A stretch of 16,141 bases of DNA from contig JBGTFQ010000057.1 of NCBI GenBank assembly GCA_041747155.1, positions 1 to 16,141 of the forward strand, in the 5' to 3' direction. Below the pieces are notes generated by a model. The model did not search any database. It saw only the letters and a program-made list of their open reading frames with translations, and was not told where the DNA came from. A program made the translations under genes and the position numbers. Source of the stretch: JACDDK01 sp041747155 (GTDB lineage Bacteria; Actinomycetota; Rubrobacteria; Rubrobacterales; Rubrobacteraceae). Position 1 is the first letter of the stretch. Each line of letters opens with the position of its first letter. Below, one piece after another: positions 7,335 to 14,456 of the stretch.

Positions 7335-8567
7335 TTGGGTATCGTCGTCCAGAAATACGGCGGGAGTTCGGTGGCGACGACGGAACATGTCCGGGCGGTG
7401 GCTGAGAGGATCCGCAAATCCCACGAGGCTGGCGATTCCCTGGTCGTGACGGTCTCGGCTATGGGCAAGCAGACGGACCGTCTCCTGAGACTTGCCGGTG
7501 AGGTTAGCCGGGAGCCTTCTCCGCGTGAGATCGACCAGCTTCTCTCCACCGGGGAGCTTCAGTCCGTGGCGCTTTTGGCTATGGCTCTGCACGATCAAGG
7601 CGTGCCAGCTACCTCGCTTACCGGGCCGCAAGCCGGCATGAAGACTACCGGCAGGTACGGGTCTGGCCTGATCTCATCTATACAACCCGTCAGGCTGAAG
7701 TCTCTGCTCGACGAGGGACAGGTTGCCATCGTCGCGGGCTTTCAGGGCGTCAACGCCCTGGGGGATGTGATGACGCTCGGGCGCGGCGGCTCCGACACCA
7801 CGGCGGTCGCTCTGGCGGCGGCTCTCGGGGCGGAGCGGTGCGAGATCTACACGGATGTGGATGGAATCTACACGGCGGACCCGCGGATCGTGCCGGAGGC
7901 CCAGCGGATACCGGTCATACTCTCGTCGGAGATGGCGGAGATGGCGTGGCGCGGGGCGAAGGTCATGCATCCTCGGGCAGTAGAGTTGGGGGCGTTATAC
8001 GGAGTGGAAATCCACGTAAAAAGCTCCTTCACCGAGGGGCCGGGAACTATCATCACAGGAGGAGACGGCATGGAACACCTGGAGACTCGCGAGACAGTGG
8101 CGGGGATCGTCCACGATCTGGACGTATCGCGTATCACGCTCAAAAGCATAAAAACCGGCCCCGGCACTCTGAGTAAGGTCTTTACGCCACTGGCCGAAGC
8201 GGACGTGTCAGTAGATGTTATTCTGGAGAATGGCGTAACGGGCGAAGAGGCTGCGGATGTAGCCTTTACCGTCCGGCGCGGAGACTTTCACAGAGCTTTG
8301 AAGATCTCCGGTGATGTCGCAGACTCGTTGGGTGGAGAAGCCGAAGGAGCGGAGGATCTCGGTAAGGTCTCGGTCGTTGGGACGGGGATGTTGAATCGCC
8401 CTGGGTACGCGGCGAAGATGTTCGACTTGCTTGGAGAGGCTGGTATCCCGATACGCATGGTCTCCACTTCCGAGATACAAGTAACGTGCGTGTTGGCGGC
8501 GGATCGGGTAGAAGAAGCGGTACGAGTTTTGCACAAGGGATTCGAGTTGGAGGAGAGAGATGTTTAG
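7335..8567 (+). CDS. ask: Aspartokinase, alpha chain
   Basis: Phosphorylates aspartate to aspartyl-4-phosphate, first step towards lysine/diaminopimelate, threonine and methionine. 410 aa: kinase domain with KYGGSS (7-12), GRGGSDTT (149-156), YTDVDG (172-177) and MHPRA (211-215); then two ACT regulatory units from about residue 255 on, ending with STSEIQVTCVL, the usual effector-binding region. TTG start, six bases after AAGGAG (7323-7328). Kinase-ACT layout and length match the lysine-sensitive actinobacterial/Bacillus type, made as alpha and beta chains from one gene, and a strong internal start is present here at codon 246. The last 8 bases overlap dapA, indicating coupling. No asd (aspartate-semialdehyde dehydrogenase), the enzyme between Ask and DapA, is in the window. 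Confidence 0.96.
   Translation: MGIVVQKYGGSSVATTEHVRAVAERIRKSHEAGDSLVVTVSAMGKQTDRLLRLAGEVSREPSPREIDQLLSTGELQSVALLAMALHDQGVPATSLTGPQAGMKTTGRYGSGLISSIQPVRLKSLLDEGQVAIVAGFQGVNALGDVMTLGRGGSDTTAVALAAALGAERCEIYTDVDGIYTADPRIVPEAQRIPVILSSEMAEMAWRGAKVMHPRAVELGALYGVEIHVKSSFTEGPGTIITGGDGMEHLETRETVAGIVHDLDVSRITLKSIKTGPGTLSKVFTPLAEADVSVDVILENGVTGEEAADVAFTVRRGDFHRALKISGDVADSLGGEAEGAEDLGKVSVVGTGMLNRPGYAAKMFDLLGEAGIPIRMVSTSEIQVTCVLAADRVEEAVRVLHKGFELEERDV
8070..8567 (+). CDS. ask: Aspartokinase beta chain from internal start
   Basis: ATG 8070 (Met246 of the alpha chain) is in frame and preceded by AGGAGGAG (8057-8064) with 5 bases spacing, the best ribosome site in the operon. It would produce a 165-residue polypeptide containing only the two ACT domains. 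In Corynebacterium and Bacillus, lysine-sensitive aspartokinases are alpha2beta2 enzymes whose beta chain begins at a matching point (around residue 250) by internal initiation. The sequence shows the site; production of the chain here is inference from that precedent. Confidence 0.75.
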   Translation: MEHLETRETVAGIVHDLDVSRITLKSIKTGPGTLSKVFTPLAEADVSVDVILENGVTGEEAADVAFTVRRGDFHRALKISGDVADSLGGEAEGAEDLGKVSVVGTGMLNRPGYAAKMFDLLGEAGIPIRMVSTSEIQVTCVLAADRVEEAVRVLHKGFELEERDV

Positions 8568-9456
8568 CGGAGCGTTTACGGCACTGATCACACCTTTCAG
8601 AAACGGGGAGGTGGACGTCGAAGCTCTCGAAAGCCTGGTCGAATTTCAGATCGACAACGGCATCCACGGCCTCGTCCCCTGCGGCACCACCGGCGAATCC
8701 CCAACCCTCAGCGAATCCGAAGACCGGCTCGTCATAGAGACCGTCGTGCGGGTTTCAAACGGGAGAGTTCCCGTCATAGCGGGTACGGGATCGAACAACA
8801 CGGAGAGCGCAATCAAGTACACCAAAATGGCCGAAGATGCCGGTGCGAACGGCTCCCTACAAGTCTCCCCCTACTACAACAAGCCAACCCAGGAAGGTCT
8901 CTACCGGCACTTCGCAACTATCGCGGAGAACACCGACCTCCCACTCGTCCTCTACAACATCCCCGGACGCACGAGCGTCGCCATTGAGCCCGAGACGATA
9001 GCGCGGCTGGCCGAGGACATACCCAACATCGTCGGGGTAAAGGAGGCCACGCTTTCCACAGGCATAGCCGGTGAGATAAAGCGGTTATGCGGCGACGAGT
9101 TCGACATCCTCTCTGGCGACGATCCGATGACGTTGCCGATCATGGCTCTCGGCGGCTCCGGCGTTATAGCCGTTACCTCCAACATCGCCCCCGGCATCTT
9201 CAGCGGGATGGTAAACGCCCTAATGGAGGGCGATTTCGAGCGCGGACGCAGCATTCATTACCAGCTTCTCCCACTCTTCAAGGCACTCTTCGTCCAGACA
9301 AATCCCATCCCGGTAAAGACCGCCGCCTCTCTACTCGGACTATGCTCCGACGAGATGCGCCTACCGCTCATACCCATGTCCGGGGACGAGTTGCGGGATC
9401 TCGAAGAAGCCCTCGAAATTCACGGCCACCTCCTTCCAACCCCCGAGGAAGTGTGA
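8560..9456 (+). CDS. dapA: 4-hydroxy-tetrahydrodipicolinate synthase
   Basis: Condenses pyruvate with aspartate semialdehyde, the first committed step to lysine and meso-DAP. 298 aa TIM-barrel of normal size. Visible: pyruvate-binding CGTTGESPTLSESE near residues 41-54, YYNKPTQEGLYRHF, catalytic Tyr132 in LYNIPGRTS, and Schiff-base Lys161 in GVKEAT. GGAGG (8549-8553) lies six bases before ATG 8560, and the start overlaps the ask stop by 8 bases, so translation is probably coupled. dapB follows with a 4-base overlap. Wobble positions here are strongly C-rich compared with ask. Confidence 0.97.
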   Translation: MFSGAFTALITPFRNGEVDVEALESLVEFQIDNGIHGLVPCGTTGESPTLSESEDRLVIETVVRVSNGRVPVIAGTGSNNTESAIKYTKMAEDAGANGSLQVSPYYNKPTQEGLYRHFATIAENTDLPLVLYNIPGRTSVAIEPETIARLAEDIPNIVGVKEATLSTGIAGEIKRLCGDEFDILSGDDPMTLPIMALGGSGVIAVTSNIAPGIFSGMVNALMEGDFERGRSIHYQLLPLFKALFVQTNPIPVKTAASLLGLCSDEMRLPLIPMSGDELRDLEEALEIHGHLLPTPEEV

Positions 9457-10235
9457 CCCGCGTAACGATAATAGGTGCCGCAGGACGCATGGGCCGCGAG
9501 CTCTGCCGCGCCGCCCTGGGAACCGACGGCATCGAACTAGCTGGCGGCACCGTAGAACTTGGCGCGCCAGAGACAAACGCCGACCTCGGCGAACTTTGCG
9601 GCTGGGGACACATCGGAGTGGGGGCAACCGAAGACCCACCGCCGGATACCGAAGCTCTCATAGAATTCACGACCCCGGATGCGACAGTCGAGCACCTCGG
9701 TTACGGCAAGCCTCACGTCATCGGTACGACGGGGCTTTCAGAGGAGCAACTCGCACAGGTCGAAGAAGCTTCTAAGTCTACTGCCATCGTGCTGGCTCCG
9801 AACATGGGCATTGGGGTGAACGTGTTGCGAGGGTTGGTGAGTGAGCTTTCGGCCAAGCTCGGCCTCGGCTACGACATCGAAGTCGTGGAGACGCATCACC
9901 GCAACAAGCAGGATGCGCCGTCTGGCACGGCATTGTTTCTAGCGCGGGCCGCTGCTGAGGGGCGCGGGCAGGATCTCGACGAAGTCGCTTCTTATGGCCG
10001 GGAAGGAGTCGCACCTCGTCAAGACGGTGAGATCGGCATTCATGCCCTGCGGGGTGGGGCGGTCGTTGGTGAGCACCGTGTGATCTTCTACTCTGGAGGA
10101 GAGGAGATCGAGGTGACCCACCGCGCGCTCTCCCGCCGTACGTTCGCCGATGGCGCGATGCGAGCGGCACAGTTCGCCGCGAGCGCCGATCCCGGTCTGT
10201 ACTCGATGGACGACGTTCTGGAAGCCGGAGTCTAG
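9453..10235 (+). CDS. dapB: 4-hydroxy-tetrahydrodipicolinate reductase
   Basis: Reduces the DapA product to tetrahydrodipicolinate with NAD(P)H. 260 aa when started at GTG 9453, which overlaps the dapA stop as GTGA and has GAGGA three bases before it (short spacing). The frame is open far upstream into dapA, but the protein begins naturally with TRVTIIGAAGRMG, the dinucleotide-binding glycine motif at residues 8-14. Other hallmarks: EFTTPDATVEHL, GTTGLSEEQ, and the active site THHRNKQDAPSGTA with His148, His149 and Lys152. It is the last gene of the ask-dapA-dapB run; its stop shares a CTAG with the convergent LOG-family gene. Confidence 0.96.
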   Translation: MTRVTIIGAAGRMGRELCRAALGTDGIELAGGTVELGAPETNADLGELCGWGHIGVGATEDPPPDTEALIEFTTPDATVEHLGYGKPHVIGTTGLSEEQLAQVEEASKSTAIVLAPNMGIGVNVLRGLVSELSAKLGLGYDIEVVETHHRNKQDAPSGTALFLARAAAEGRGQDLDEVASYGREGVAPRQDGEIGIHALRGGAVVGEHRVIFYSGGEEIEVTHRALSRRTFADGAMRAAQFAASADPGLYSMDDVLEAGV

Positions 10236-11026
10236 CTCTCAGGTTTTTCTCCGAACGCCCGGCGGGTCGCCGCTCGCGCGCCTTCTTCGTGCTCCGCGCT
10301 CCACTCTTGTTGGCGTGCGGAAGTGAGGATCATGTCTCGCGCTTCGGCGGGTGAATCGGTGACGGCCAGCAGGTCCAGATCCGCCTCGGAGATCTTGCCC
10401 TCCGCGGCCATCGTCGACCGCAGCCAATCTAAGAGACCGCTCCAGTATTCGGTTCCGAAAAGAACTACGGGGAAGTTCCGGATCTTGCCGGTCTGGATGA
10501 GCGTCAACGCTTCGAACAATTCGTCGAGCGTCCCGAAACCGCCGGGGAATATGACGAACGCTTGTGAGTATTTGACGAGCATCATCTTGCGGACAAAGAA
10601 GTACCGGAAGTCCACCTCTATATCCACGTACGGGTTGACGTGTTGCTCGAACGGCAACTCTATATTTAGGCCGACCGATGGCGCTCCGGCCTCTCGCGCT
10701 CCCCGGTTACCGGCCTCCATCAAACCCGGCCCGCCGCCTGTGATGATCGTAAACCCCGCCTCGCCGAGCAGCCGCCCCGTCTCGGTCGCCGCCTCGTACA
10801 TAGGGTCACCGGCGCGTGACCGAGCCGAACCGAAGATGGTCACCGCAGCTCCAAGCTCCGCCAATTCCTCGAAACCCTCGACAAATTCGCCCTGTATCCG
10901 CAGCACGCGCCACGTATCCGTCTCTTTGAAAGTCCCGGACTCCGCGCCAGAGTGCCCGAGCAACCGTTCGTCTTGCGTCCAACGCTTTCGTCCACTCGAT
11001 TTAGTCATTCCCATACAATACTGCAA
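10232..11026 (-). CDS. LOG-family protein (TIGR00730 Rossmann-fold; nucleotide phosphoribohydrolase-like)
   Basis: Lysine-decarboxylase-like/LOG-family protein of 264 aa. Members cleave the N-glycosidic bond of nucleoside monophosphates, including cytokinin ribotides; some annotations as lysine decarboxylase are wrong. Signature motifs: GGGPGLMEAGNRGA (97-110), RYFFVRKMML (141-150) and PGGFGTLDE (161-169), the last containing the catalytic/phosphate-binding region. An N-terminal segment of about 55 residues precedes the core. The start is TTG 11026, chosen because GGAAGGG lies 5 bases upstream; ATG 11014 or 11008 are alternatives with poor ribosome sites. Its neighbours do not reveal the substrate: convergent to dapB (sharing CTAG at the stops) and divergent from an S9 peptidase. 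Confidence 0.88.
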   Translation of the reverse strand: MQYCMGMTKSSGRKRWTQDERLLGHSGAESGTFKETDTWRVLRIQGEFVEGFEELAELGAAVTIFGSARSRAGDPMYEAATETGRLLGEAGFTIITGGGPGLMEAGNRGAREAGAPSVGLNIELPFEQHVNPYVDIEVDFRYFFVRKMMLVKYSQAFVIFPGGFGTLDELFEALTLIQTGKIRNFPVVLFGTEYWSGLLDWLRSTMAAEGKISEADLDLLAVTDSPAEARDMILTSARQQEWSAEHEEGARAATRRAFGEKPES

Positions 11027-11059
11027 TGTCGCCCTTCCGAGAAGCCCCGCCGGACGCGA

Positions 11060-11065
11060 TAGAAT
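11060..11065 (+). promoter_or_regulatory. Candidate -10 box TAGAAT for the S9 peptidase
   Basis: TAGAAT matches the TATAAT consensus at five of six positions and lies 30 bases before ATG 11096, predicting a start near 11072. No convincing -35 hexamer accompanies it. Confidence 0.4.
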
Positions 11066-11095
11066 TTCCCCGTCGAAACAACCAGAGAGGAAACC

Positions 11096-12940
11096 ATGAC
11101 CGGCACTCTTTCATCTGTACCTTTGATCCCCCGCGAAGTCCTATTCGGCAACCCGGAGAAAGCGAATCCACGACTCTCCCCCGACGGCGAACGTCTCGCC
11201 CACCTCGCCCCAAAAGATGGCGTTCTGAACGTGTGGGTCGGGCCGGTCGGGGGCGAAGCCGAACCCGTAACCGAGGATAGCGGGCGCGGCATCCGGGTCT
11301 TTTTCTGGGCCGAGGACAACAAGCACATCGTCTACTTGCAAGACGCGGGCGGTGACGAGAACTGGCGCATCCACGCCGTCGACCCGTCCACGGAAGAGGA
11401 CCGCGACCTCACGCCCTTCGACGACGTGCAAGCCCAGATCCTGGACGCGAGCCCCGACTTCCCGGACACGCTGCTAGTCGCACTCAACAAAGAGAGCCCC
11501 GAACTACACGATGTCTACAAACTAACTCTATCGACTGGCGAGTTGGAACTAGTCGCCAAAAACCCCGGCAACGTCGTAGGCTGGGTCCCGGATGCGGACT
11601 TCGAGGTACGCGCCGCGATGGCCGCCACCCCCGACGGCGGCTTCGACCTCCTGTTCCGCGAAGCCGAAGACTCCGACTGGCGCAGACTCCTCGGATGGGA
11701 CAAAGAAGACGCGCTATCTAGCGCTCCGATGGCCTTCGATGGCGACGGCAAGCTGTATATGCTCGACTCCCAAGAAGCCAACGCCGCCCGGCTCGTTCTC
11801 TTGGAGCCCGAAAGCGGGGATATAGAGACCCTTGTCGAAGATTCTCGCTACGACGTTGGGGGAGTCCTCATACACCCGGACACCCACAAGGTTCAGGCCG
11901 CCAGCATCCAACGCGCCCGTACCGAATGGACAATTCTCGATGAATCCATCCGGGAAGATTTCGAGAACATAAAGGGACTGAGCCCCGGCGACTTCGCCAT
12001 TGTCAGCCGCGACCGGGCGGACGAAAACTGGATCATAGCCTTCACAGCCGATGATGGCGGAGCGTCTTACTACTCGTATGACCGAGCATCAAAGAACGGC
12101 GAGCACCTCTTCGACTCTCGCCCGGATCTTTCCGAGTACACACTCGCCCGCATGGAGCCAATCTCCTTTACCGCTCGCGACGGATTGACTATCGAGGGTT
12201 ACTTGACCCTGCCACCGGGCGGCGAACGAGAAGGTCTGCCGATGGTGCTCAATGTACACGGCGGCCCGTGGGCGCGGGATGGCTGGGGCTACGACCCCGA
12301 GGCGCAGTGGTTCGCCAACAGAGGATATGCGTGTTTGCAGGTAAATTACCGCGGATCAACCGGCTACGGCAAGGACTTCATAAACGCCGGGGATCGGGAA
12401 TGGGCCGGAAAGATGCACGACGACCTCGTGGACGCGGTGGCTTGGGCGGTCGAAGAAGGCGTGGCGGACCCGGAGCGAGTCGCTATTCAGGGTGGATCTT
12501 ATGGCGGTTATGCAGCGCTTGTTGGGGCTACATTTACTCCGGATCTCTTCCGGTGCGCCGTGGATCTCGTAGGTCCATCGAGCCTCGTTACCCTGATTCA
12601 GAGCATCCCACCGTACTGGCGGCCTATGATCTCGACCTTCCACGAACGTGTCGGCAACCCGGAGATCGAAAGGGATTTCCTGGAGTCCCGCTCTCCCCTG
12701 TTCTTCGTGGACAACATCGAGATACCGATGCTCATAGCGCAAGGCGCGAACGATCCCCGCGTAAAACAAGCCGAAGCCGAACAGATAGTCGCCGCTATGC
12801 AGGAGAAGGGTATCGACCACGAATACCTACTCTTCGAAGACGAAGGCCACGGCTTCGCCCGCCCCGAAAACCGCCTGAAATTCTACGCCGCCGCCGAAGA
12901 CTTCCTAGCCAAGCATCTCGGCGGTAGATCCGAGGAGTAA
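11096..12940 (+). CDS. S9-family serine peptidase (prolyl oligopeptidase / acylaminoacyl-peptidase type)
   Basis: Probable cytoplasmic peptidase trimming short or N-acylated peptides; no signal peptide is seen. 614 aa in two parts: an N-terminal beta-propeller (about residues 15-350, with repeats such as NPRLSPDGERLAHLAP and KHIVYLQDAGGDENW) and a C-terminal alpha/beta hydrolase from about 370. The triad is visible: Ser468 in GGSYGGYAAL, Asp553 in GANDPRV and His585 in EDEGHGF; the oxyanion segment NVHGGPWARDGWGYD is present. AGAGAGG (11084-11090) is 5 bases before ATG 11096. It is monocistronic in appearance, diverging from the LOG-family gene and converging on a small HTH gene. Endo- or exopeptidase specificity cannot be told from sequence. 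Confidence 0.93.
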   Translation: MTGTLSSVPLIPREVLFGNPEKANPRLSPDGERLAHLAPKDGVLNVWVGPVGGEAEPVTEDSGRGIRVFFWAEDNKHIVYLQDAGGDENWRIHAVDPSTEEDRDLTPFDDVQAQILDASPDFPDTLLVALNKESPELHDVYKLTLSTGELELVAKNPGNVVGWVPDADFEVRAAMAATPDGGFDLLFREAEDSDWRRLLGWDKEDALSSAPMAFDGDGKLYMLDSQEANAARLVLLEPESGDIETLVEDSRYDVGGVLIHPDTHKVQAASIQRARTEWTILDESIREDFENIKGLSPGDFAIVSRDRADENWIIAFTADDGGASYYSYDRASKNGEHLFDSRPDLSEYTLARMEPISFTARDGLTIEGYLTLPPGGEREGLPMVLNVHGGPWARDGWGYDPEAQWFANRGYACLQVNYRGSTGYGKDFINAGDREWAGKMHDDLVDAVAWAVEEGVADPERVAIQGGSYGGYAALVGATFTPDLFRCAVDLVGPSSLVTLIQSIPPYWRPMISTFHERVGNPEIERDFLESRSPLFFVDNIEIPMLIAQGANDPRVKQAEAEQIVAAMQEKGIDHEYLLFEDEGHGFARPENRLKFYAAAEDFLAKHLGGRSEE

Positions 12941-12949
12941 CTCGCCGAG

Positions 12950-13004
12950 ACCGCGATGCTCGCCGCTCCTATTCCTCAGACGCCTCCGGCGCGAGCATCG
13001 CGGT
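12950..13004. repeat. Perfect 14-bp inverted repeat with 27-base loop
   Basis: ACCGCGATGCTCGC (12950-12963) is the exact reverse complement of GCGAGCATCGCGGT (12991-13004). One arm lies just past the S9 peptidase stop; the other lies within the C-terminal codons of the small HTH gene on the minus strand. No U-tract follows on either side. It may act as a bidirectional terminator for the two convergent genes. Confidence 0.7.
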
Positions 13005-13124
13005 GAGGCTCCGCACCCACTCAATGTTCACTCCCATCCTCCGCGCTATCTCTTCGTTGGAGAGACCAAGACACCGCAGGCGCTCGACCTCCTCCGCAAG
13101 ACAAACCTCTCCAGTTCCGTCCAA
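12969..13124 (-). CDS. Small helix-turn-helix protein (51 aa)
   Basis: Short gene reading MDGTGEVCLAEEVERLRCLG, then LSNEEIARRMGVNIEWVRSL, then TAMLAPEASEE. The middle block is a textbook helix-turn-helix (IA.RMGV...WV), so DNA binding is the likely role; residues 10-45 cover it. The start is TTG 13124, with GGAGG (13130-13134) five bases upstream. The frame stays open further upstream, and the stretch before the TTG (ETRALEVE) also looks protein-like, but no ATG, GTG or TTG occurs there before the frame runs into the LysM gene, so a longer or disrupted ancestor is possible. It lies 85 bp after the LysM stop on the same strand and may be co-transcribed with it. I do not recognise the family; it could be a shortened transcription regulator. 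Confidence 0.6.
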   Translation of the reverse strand: MDGTGEVCLAEEVERLRCLGLSNEEIARRMGVNIEWVRSLTAMLAPEASEE

Positions 13125-13209
13125 CTCAACCTCCAGAGCGCGGGTCTCTCCACAGCGTAGCAGACTCGCGAATGTGAAGATGATTTGCCCGATCAGGTGA
13201 GTGAGCGTG

Positions 13210-13512
13210 TCAAGCTGCCGGGACTTCGAGTTGCATTCCGGGCCGGATGGTCGAGCTAGAGAGATCGTTGGCCTCGCGGATGAGTTCGACTTTCGGGCGT
13301 GGGTCGCCCCAGGCGGCGGTGTTCGCCTCGGCTATATCCCACAGCGTATCTCCAGGCGCAACGGTATAGGTGAGCGGCTCCGTATCCGCTCCAGCGCCGC
13401 CCACCGCGTGGAACGCTAACGCCAGGATAGCGGCCACGAACAGAGCGCCGAGTCTGCGCCTGCGGTAGCGTCCAGCCTCTCGTCGGCGGTTAATTTTGTG
13501 CGCGGCATTCAT
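13210..13512 (-). CDS. LysM-domain membrane-anchored or secreted protein
   Basis: 100-aa protein likely to bind peptidoglycan. A basic stretch (RRREAGRYRRRR, residues 9-20) is followed by a hydrophobic segment at 21-40 (LGALFVAAILALAFHAVGGA), a signal peptide or N-terminal anchor with possible cleavage after GAGA. The LysM domain fills residues 47-97: YTVAPGDTLWDIAE, then PRPKVELIREAND and IRPGMQLEVP. Layout and size resemble YneA-type cell-division regulators found beside lexA in Firmicutes and Actinobacteria, but no lexA is in the window, so that role is only a suggestion. ATG 13512 has no ribosome site; a -10 box lies six bases upstream, pointing to leaderless translation. It diverges from dapF, a gene of cell-wall precursor synthesis. 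Confidence 0.9.
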   Translation of the reverse strand: MNAAHKINRRREAGRYRRRRLGALFVAAILALAFHAVGGAGADTEPLTYTVAPGDTLWDIAEANTAAWGDPRPKVELIREANDLSSSTIRPGMQLEVPAA

Positions 13513-13518
13513 AGAGGA

Positions 13519-13546
13519 AATATACGGAAAGCGGGAGGATTTCCAA
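13519..13546 (-). promoter_or_regulatory. LysM gene promoter, leaderless
   Basis: On the minus strand TTGGAA (13546-13541), 16 bases, then TATATT (13524-13519), then six bases to the ATG at 13512. With a standard -10 to +1 distance, transcription would begin at the A of the ATG. No Shine-Dalgarno is present. Confidence 0.65.
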
Positions 13547-13582
13547 CGGTGTTTTTCGACTTTTCTACTCGTGTATATCGGC

Positions 13583-13588
13583 TAGAAT
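13583..13588 (+). promoter_or_regulatory. dapF -10 box TAGAAT, probably leaderless
   Basis: TAGAAT ends seven bases before the dapF ATG (13596), so the transcript would start at or within a base or so of the start codon. No Shine-Dalgarno is visible upstream; the TANNNT-N7-ATG layout is typical of actinobacterial leaderless genes. Confidence 0.6.
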
Positions 13589-13595
13589 CTGTGTC

Positions 13596-14456
13596 ATGAG
13601 ATTCACGAAGATGCACGGGTGCGGCAACGATTTTATTATTCTCGACCCTGGCGAAGTAGAAGGCGTGGATCTCCCGGAGCTTGCTCGTAAAATCTGCGAC
13701 CGACATTTTGGAATTGGGGCGGACGGAATCCTGATACCGGCCCGCTCGGAGATCTCGGATATCGAGATGATCTACTTGAACTCCGACGGCTCCACCTCTG
13801 AGATGTGTGGCAACGGACTGCGCTGCCTCGCCCGCTACGCCCGCGATTACGAGATGATCGACAGCAACGATCTTACCGTGGCAACGGACGCGGGCGTGAA
13901 GGACGTAAACCTGTTTGAGGACGGCTCCTCACGAGTGGATATGGGTGCTCCCTCCATAGATCGCAAAGTGGAAGTCAACGGATACAACTTCTTGAGAGTC
14001 TCAATGGGCAATCCGCATGCCGTAACTTTCCTGGAGGATGAGGAGGCAGTCGAAGCGTTGGACTTGCCGTCGGTTGGACCATCCATTGAGCACGACGCGG
14101 TCTTCCCGGAGAAGACCAATGTGGAGTTTGTCTTCGTTCGTGGCTCGGACGAGGTGCGGATGAGGATCTGGGAGCGCGGCGCGGGCGAGACTCTGGCCTC
14201 GGGCTCGGGTTCTTGCGCTACGGCTGTGGCGGCGATGTCTTTGGGACTCGTCGGACGTTCGGTGCGGGTCGTTCTGGACGGTGGGATCGTCGGTATTGAA
14301 TGGTCCGGTGAAGGCGAGCCCGTATATATGACCGGCCCGGCGGAGTACGTCTGCGAGGGAGAGTTTTTCTACGAGGTTCCGTCTACCGGCGAGACCTCCG
14401 AGGATTTGGGGAGTTTACCGCTGGACATCGCGGTCTTCGGTAAGCTCGGCTTGTAG
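13596..14456 (+). CDS. dapF: Diaminopimelate epimerase, active-site Cys replaced by Ser
   Basis: Converts LL-DAP to meso-DAP for peptidoglycan and lysine, normally using two cysteines as acid/base pair. 286 aa, near family length, with MHGCGNDF at the start, the first active cysteine at Cys71 in EMCGNGLRC, GNPHAV, KTNVEFV and WERGAGET all intact. The second active-site motif, usually ACGTGAC or ACGSGAC, reads ASGSGSC: Ser202 stands where the catalytic cysteine belongs, while the non-catalytic cysteine five residues on (Cys207) is kept. Fold assignment is certain; normal two-cysteine activity is not. The last 30 or so residues extend past the usual end, and the final 13 codons overlap the opposite-strand ATPase gene. 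Translation is probably leaderless. It stands apart from the ask-dapA-dapB operon 3.4 kb upstream. Confidence 0.93.
   Translation: MRFTKMHGCGNDFIILDPGEVEGVDLPELARKICDRHFGIGADGILIPARSEISDIEMIYLNSDGSTSEMCGNGLRCLARYARDYEMIDSNDLTVATDAGVKDVNLFEDGSSRVDMGAPSIDRKVEVNGYNFLRVSMGNPHAVTFLEDEEAVEALDLPSVGPSIEHDAVFPEKTNVEFVFVRGSDEVRMRIWERGAGETLASGSGSCATAVAAMSLGLVGRSVRVVLDGGIVGIEWSGEGEPVYMTGPAEYVCEGEFFYEVPSTGETSEDLGSLPLDIAVFGKLGL

Noticed and set aside
9087..9452. Long N-terminal extension of DapB within dapA
   Set aside because: Out-of-frame reading of dapA; DapB begins naturally at GTG 9453 next to its glycine-rich motif.
13003..13419. Plus-strand ORFs opposite the LysM and HTH genes
   Set aside because: No recognisable protein features; they mirror the minus-strand genes.
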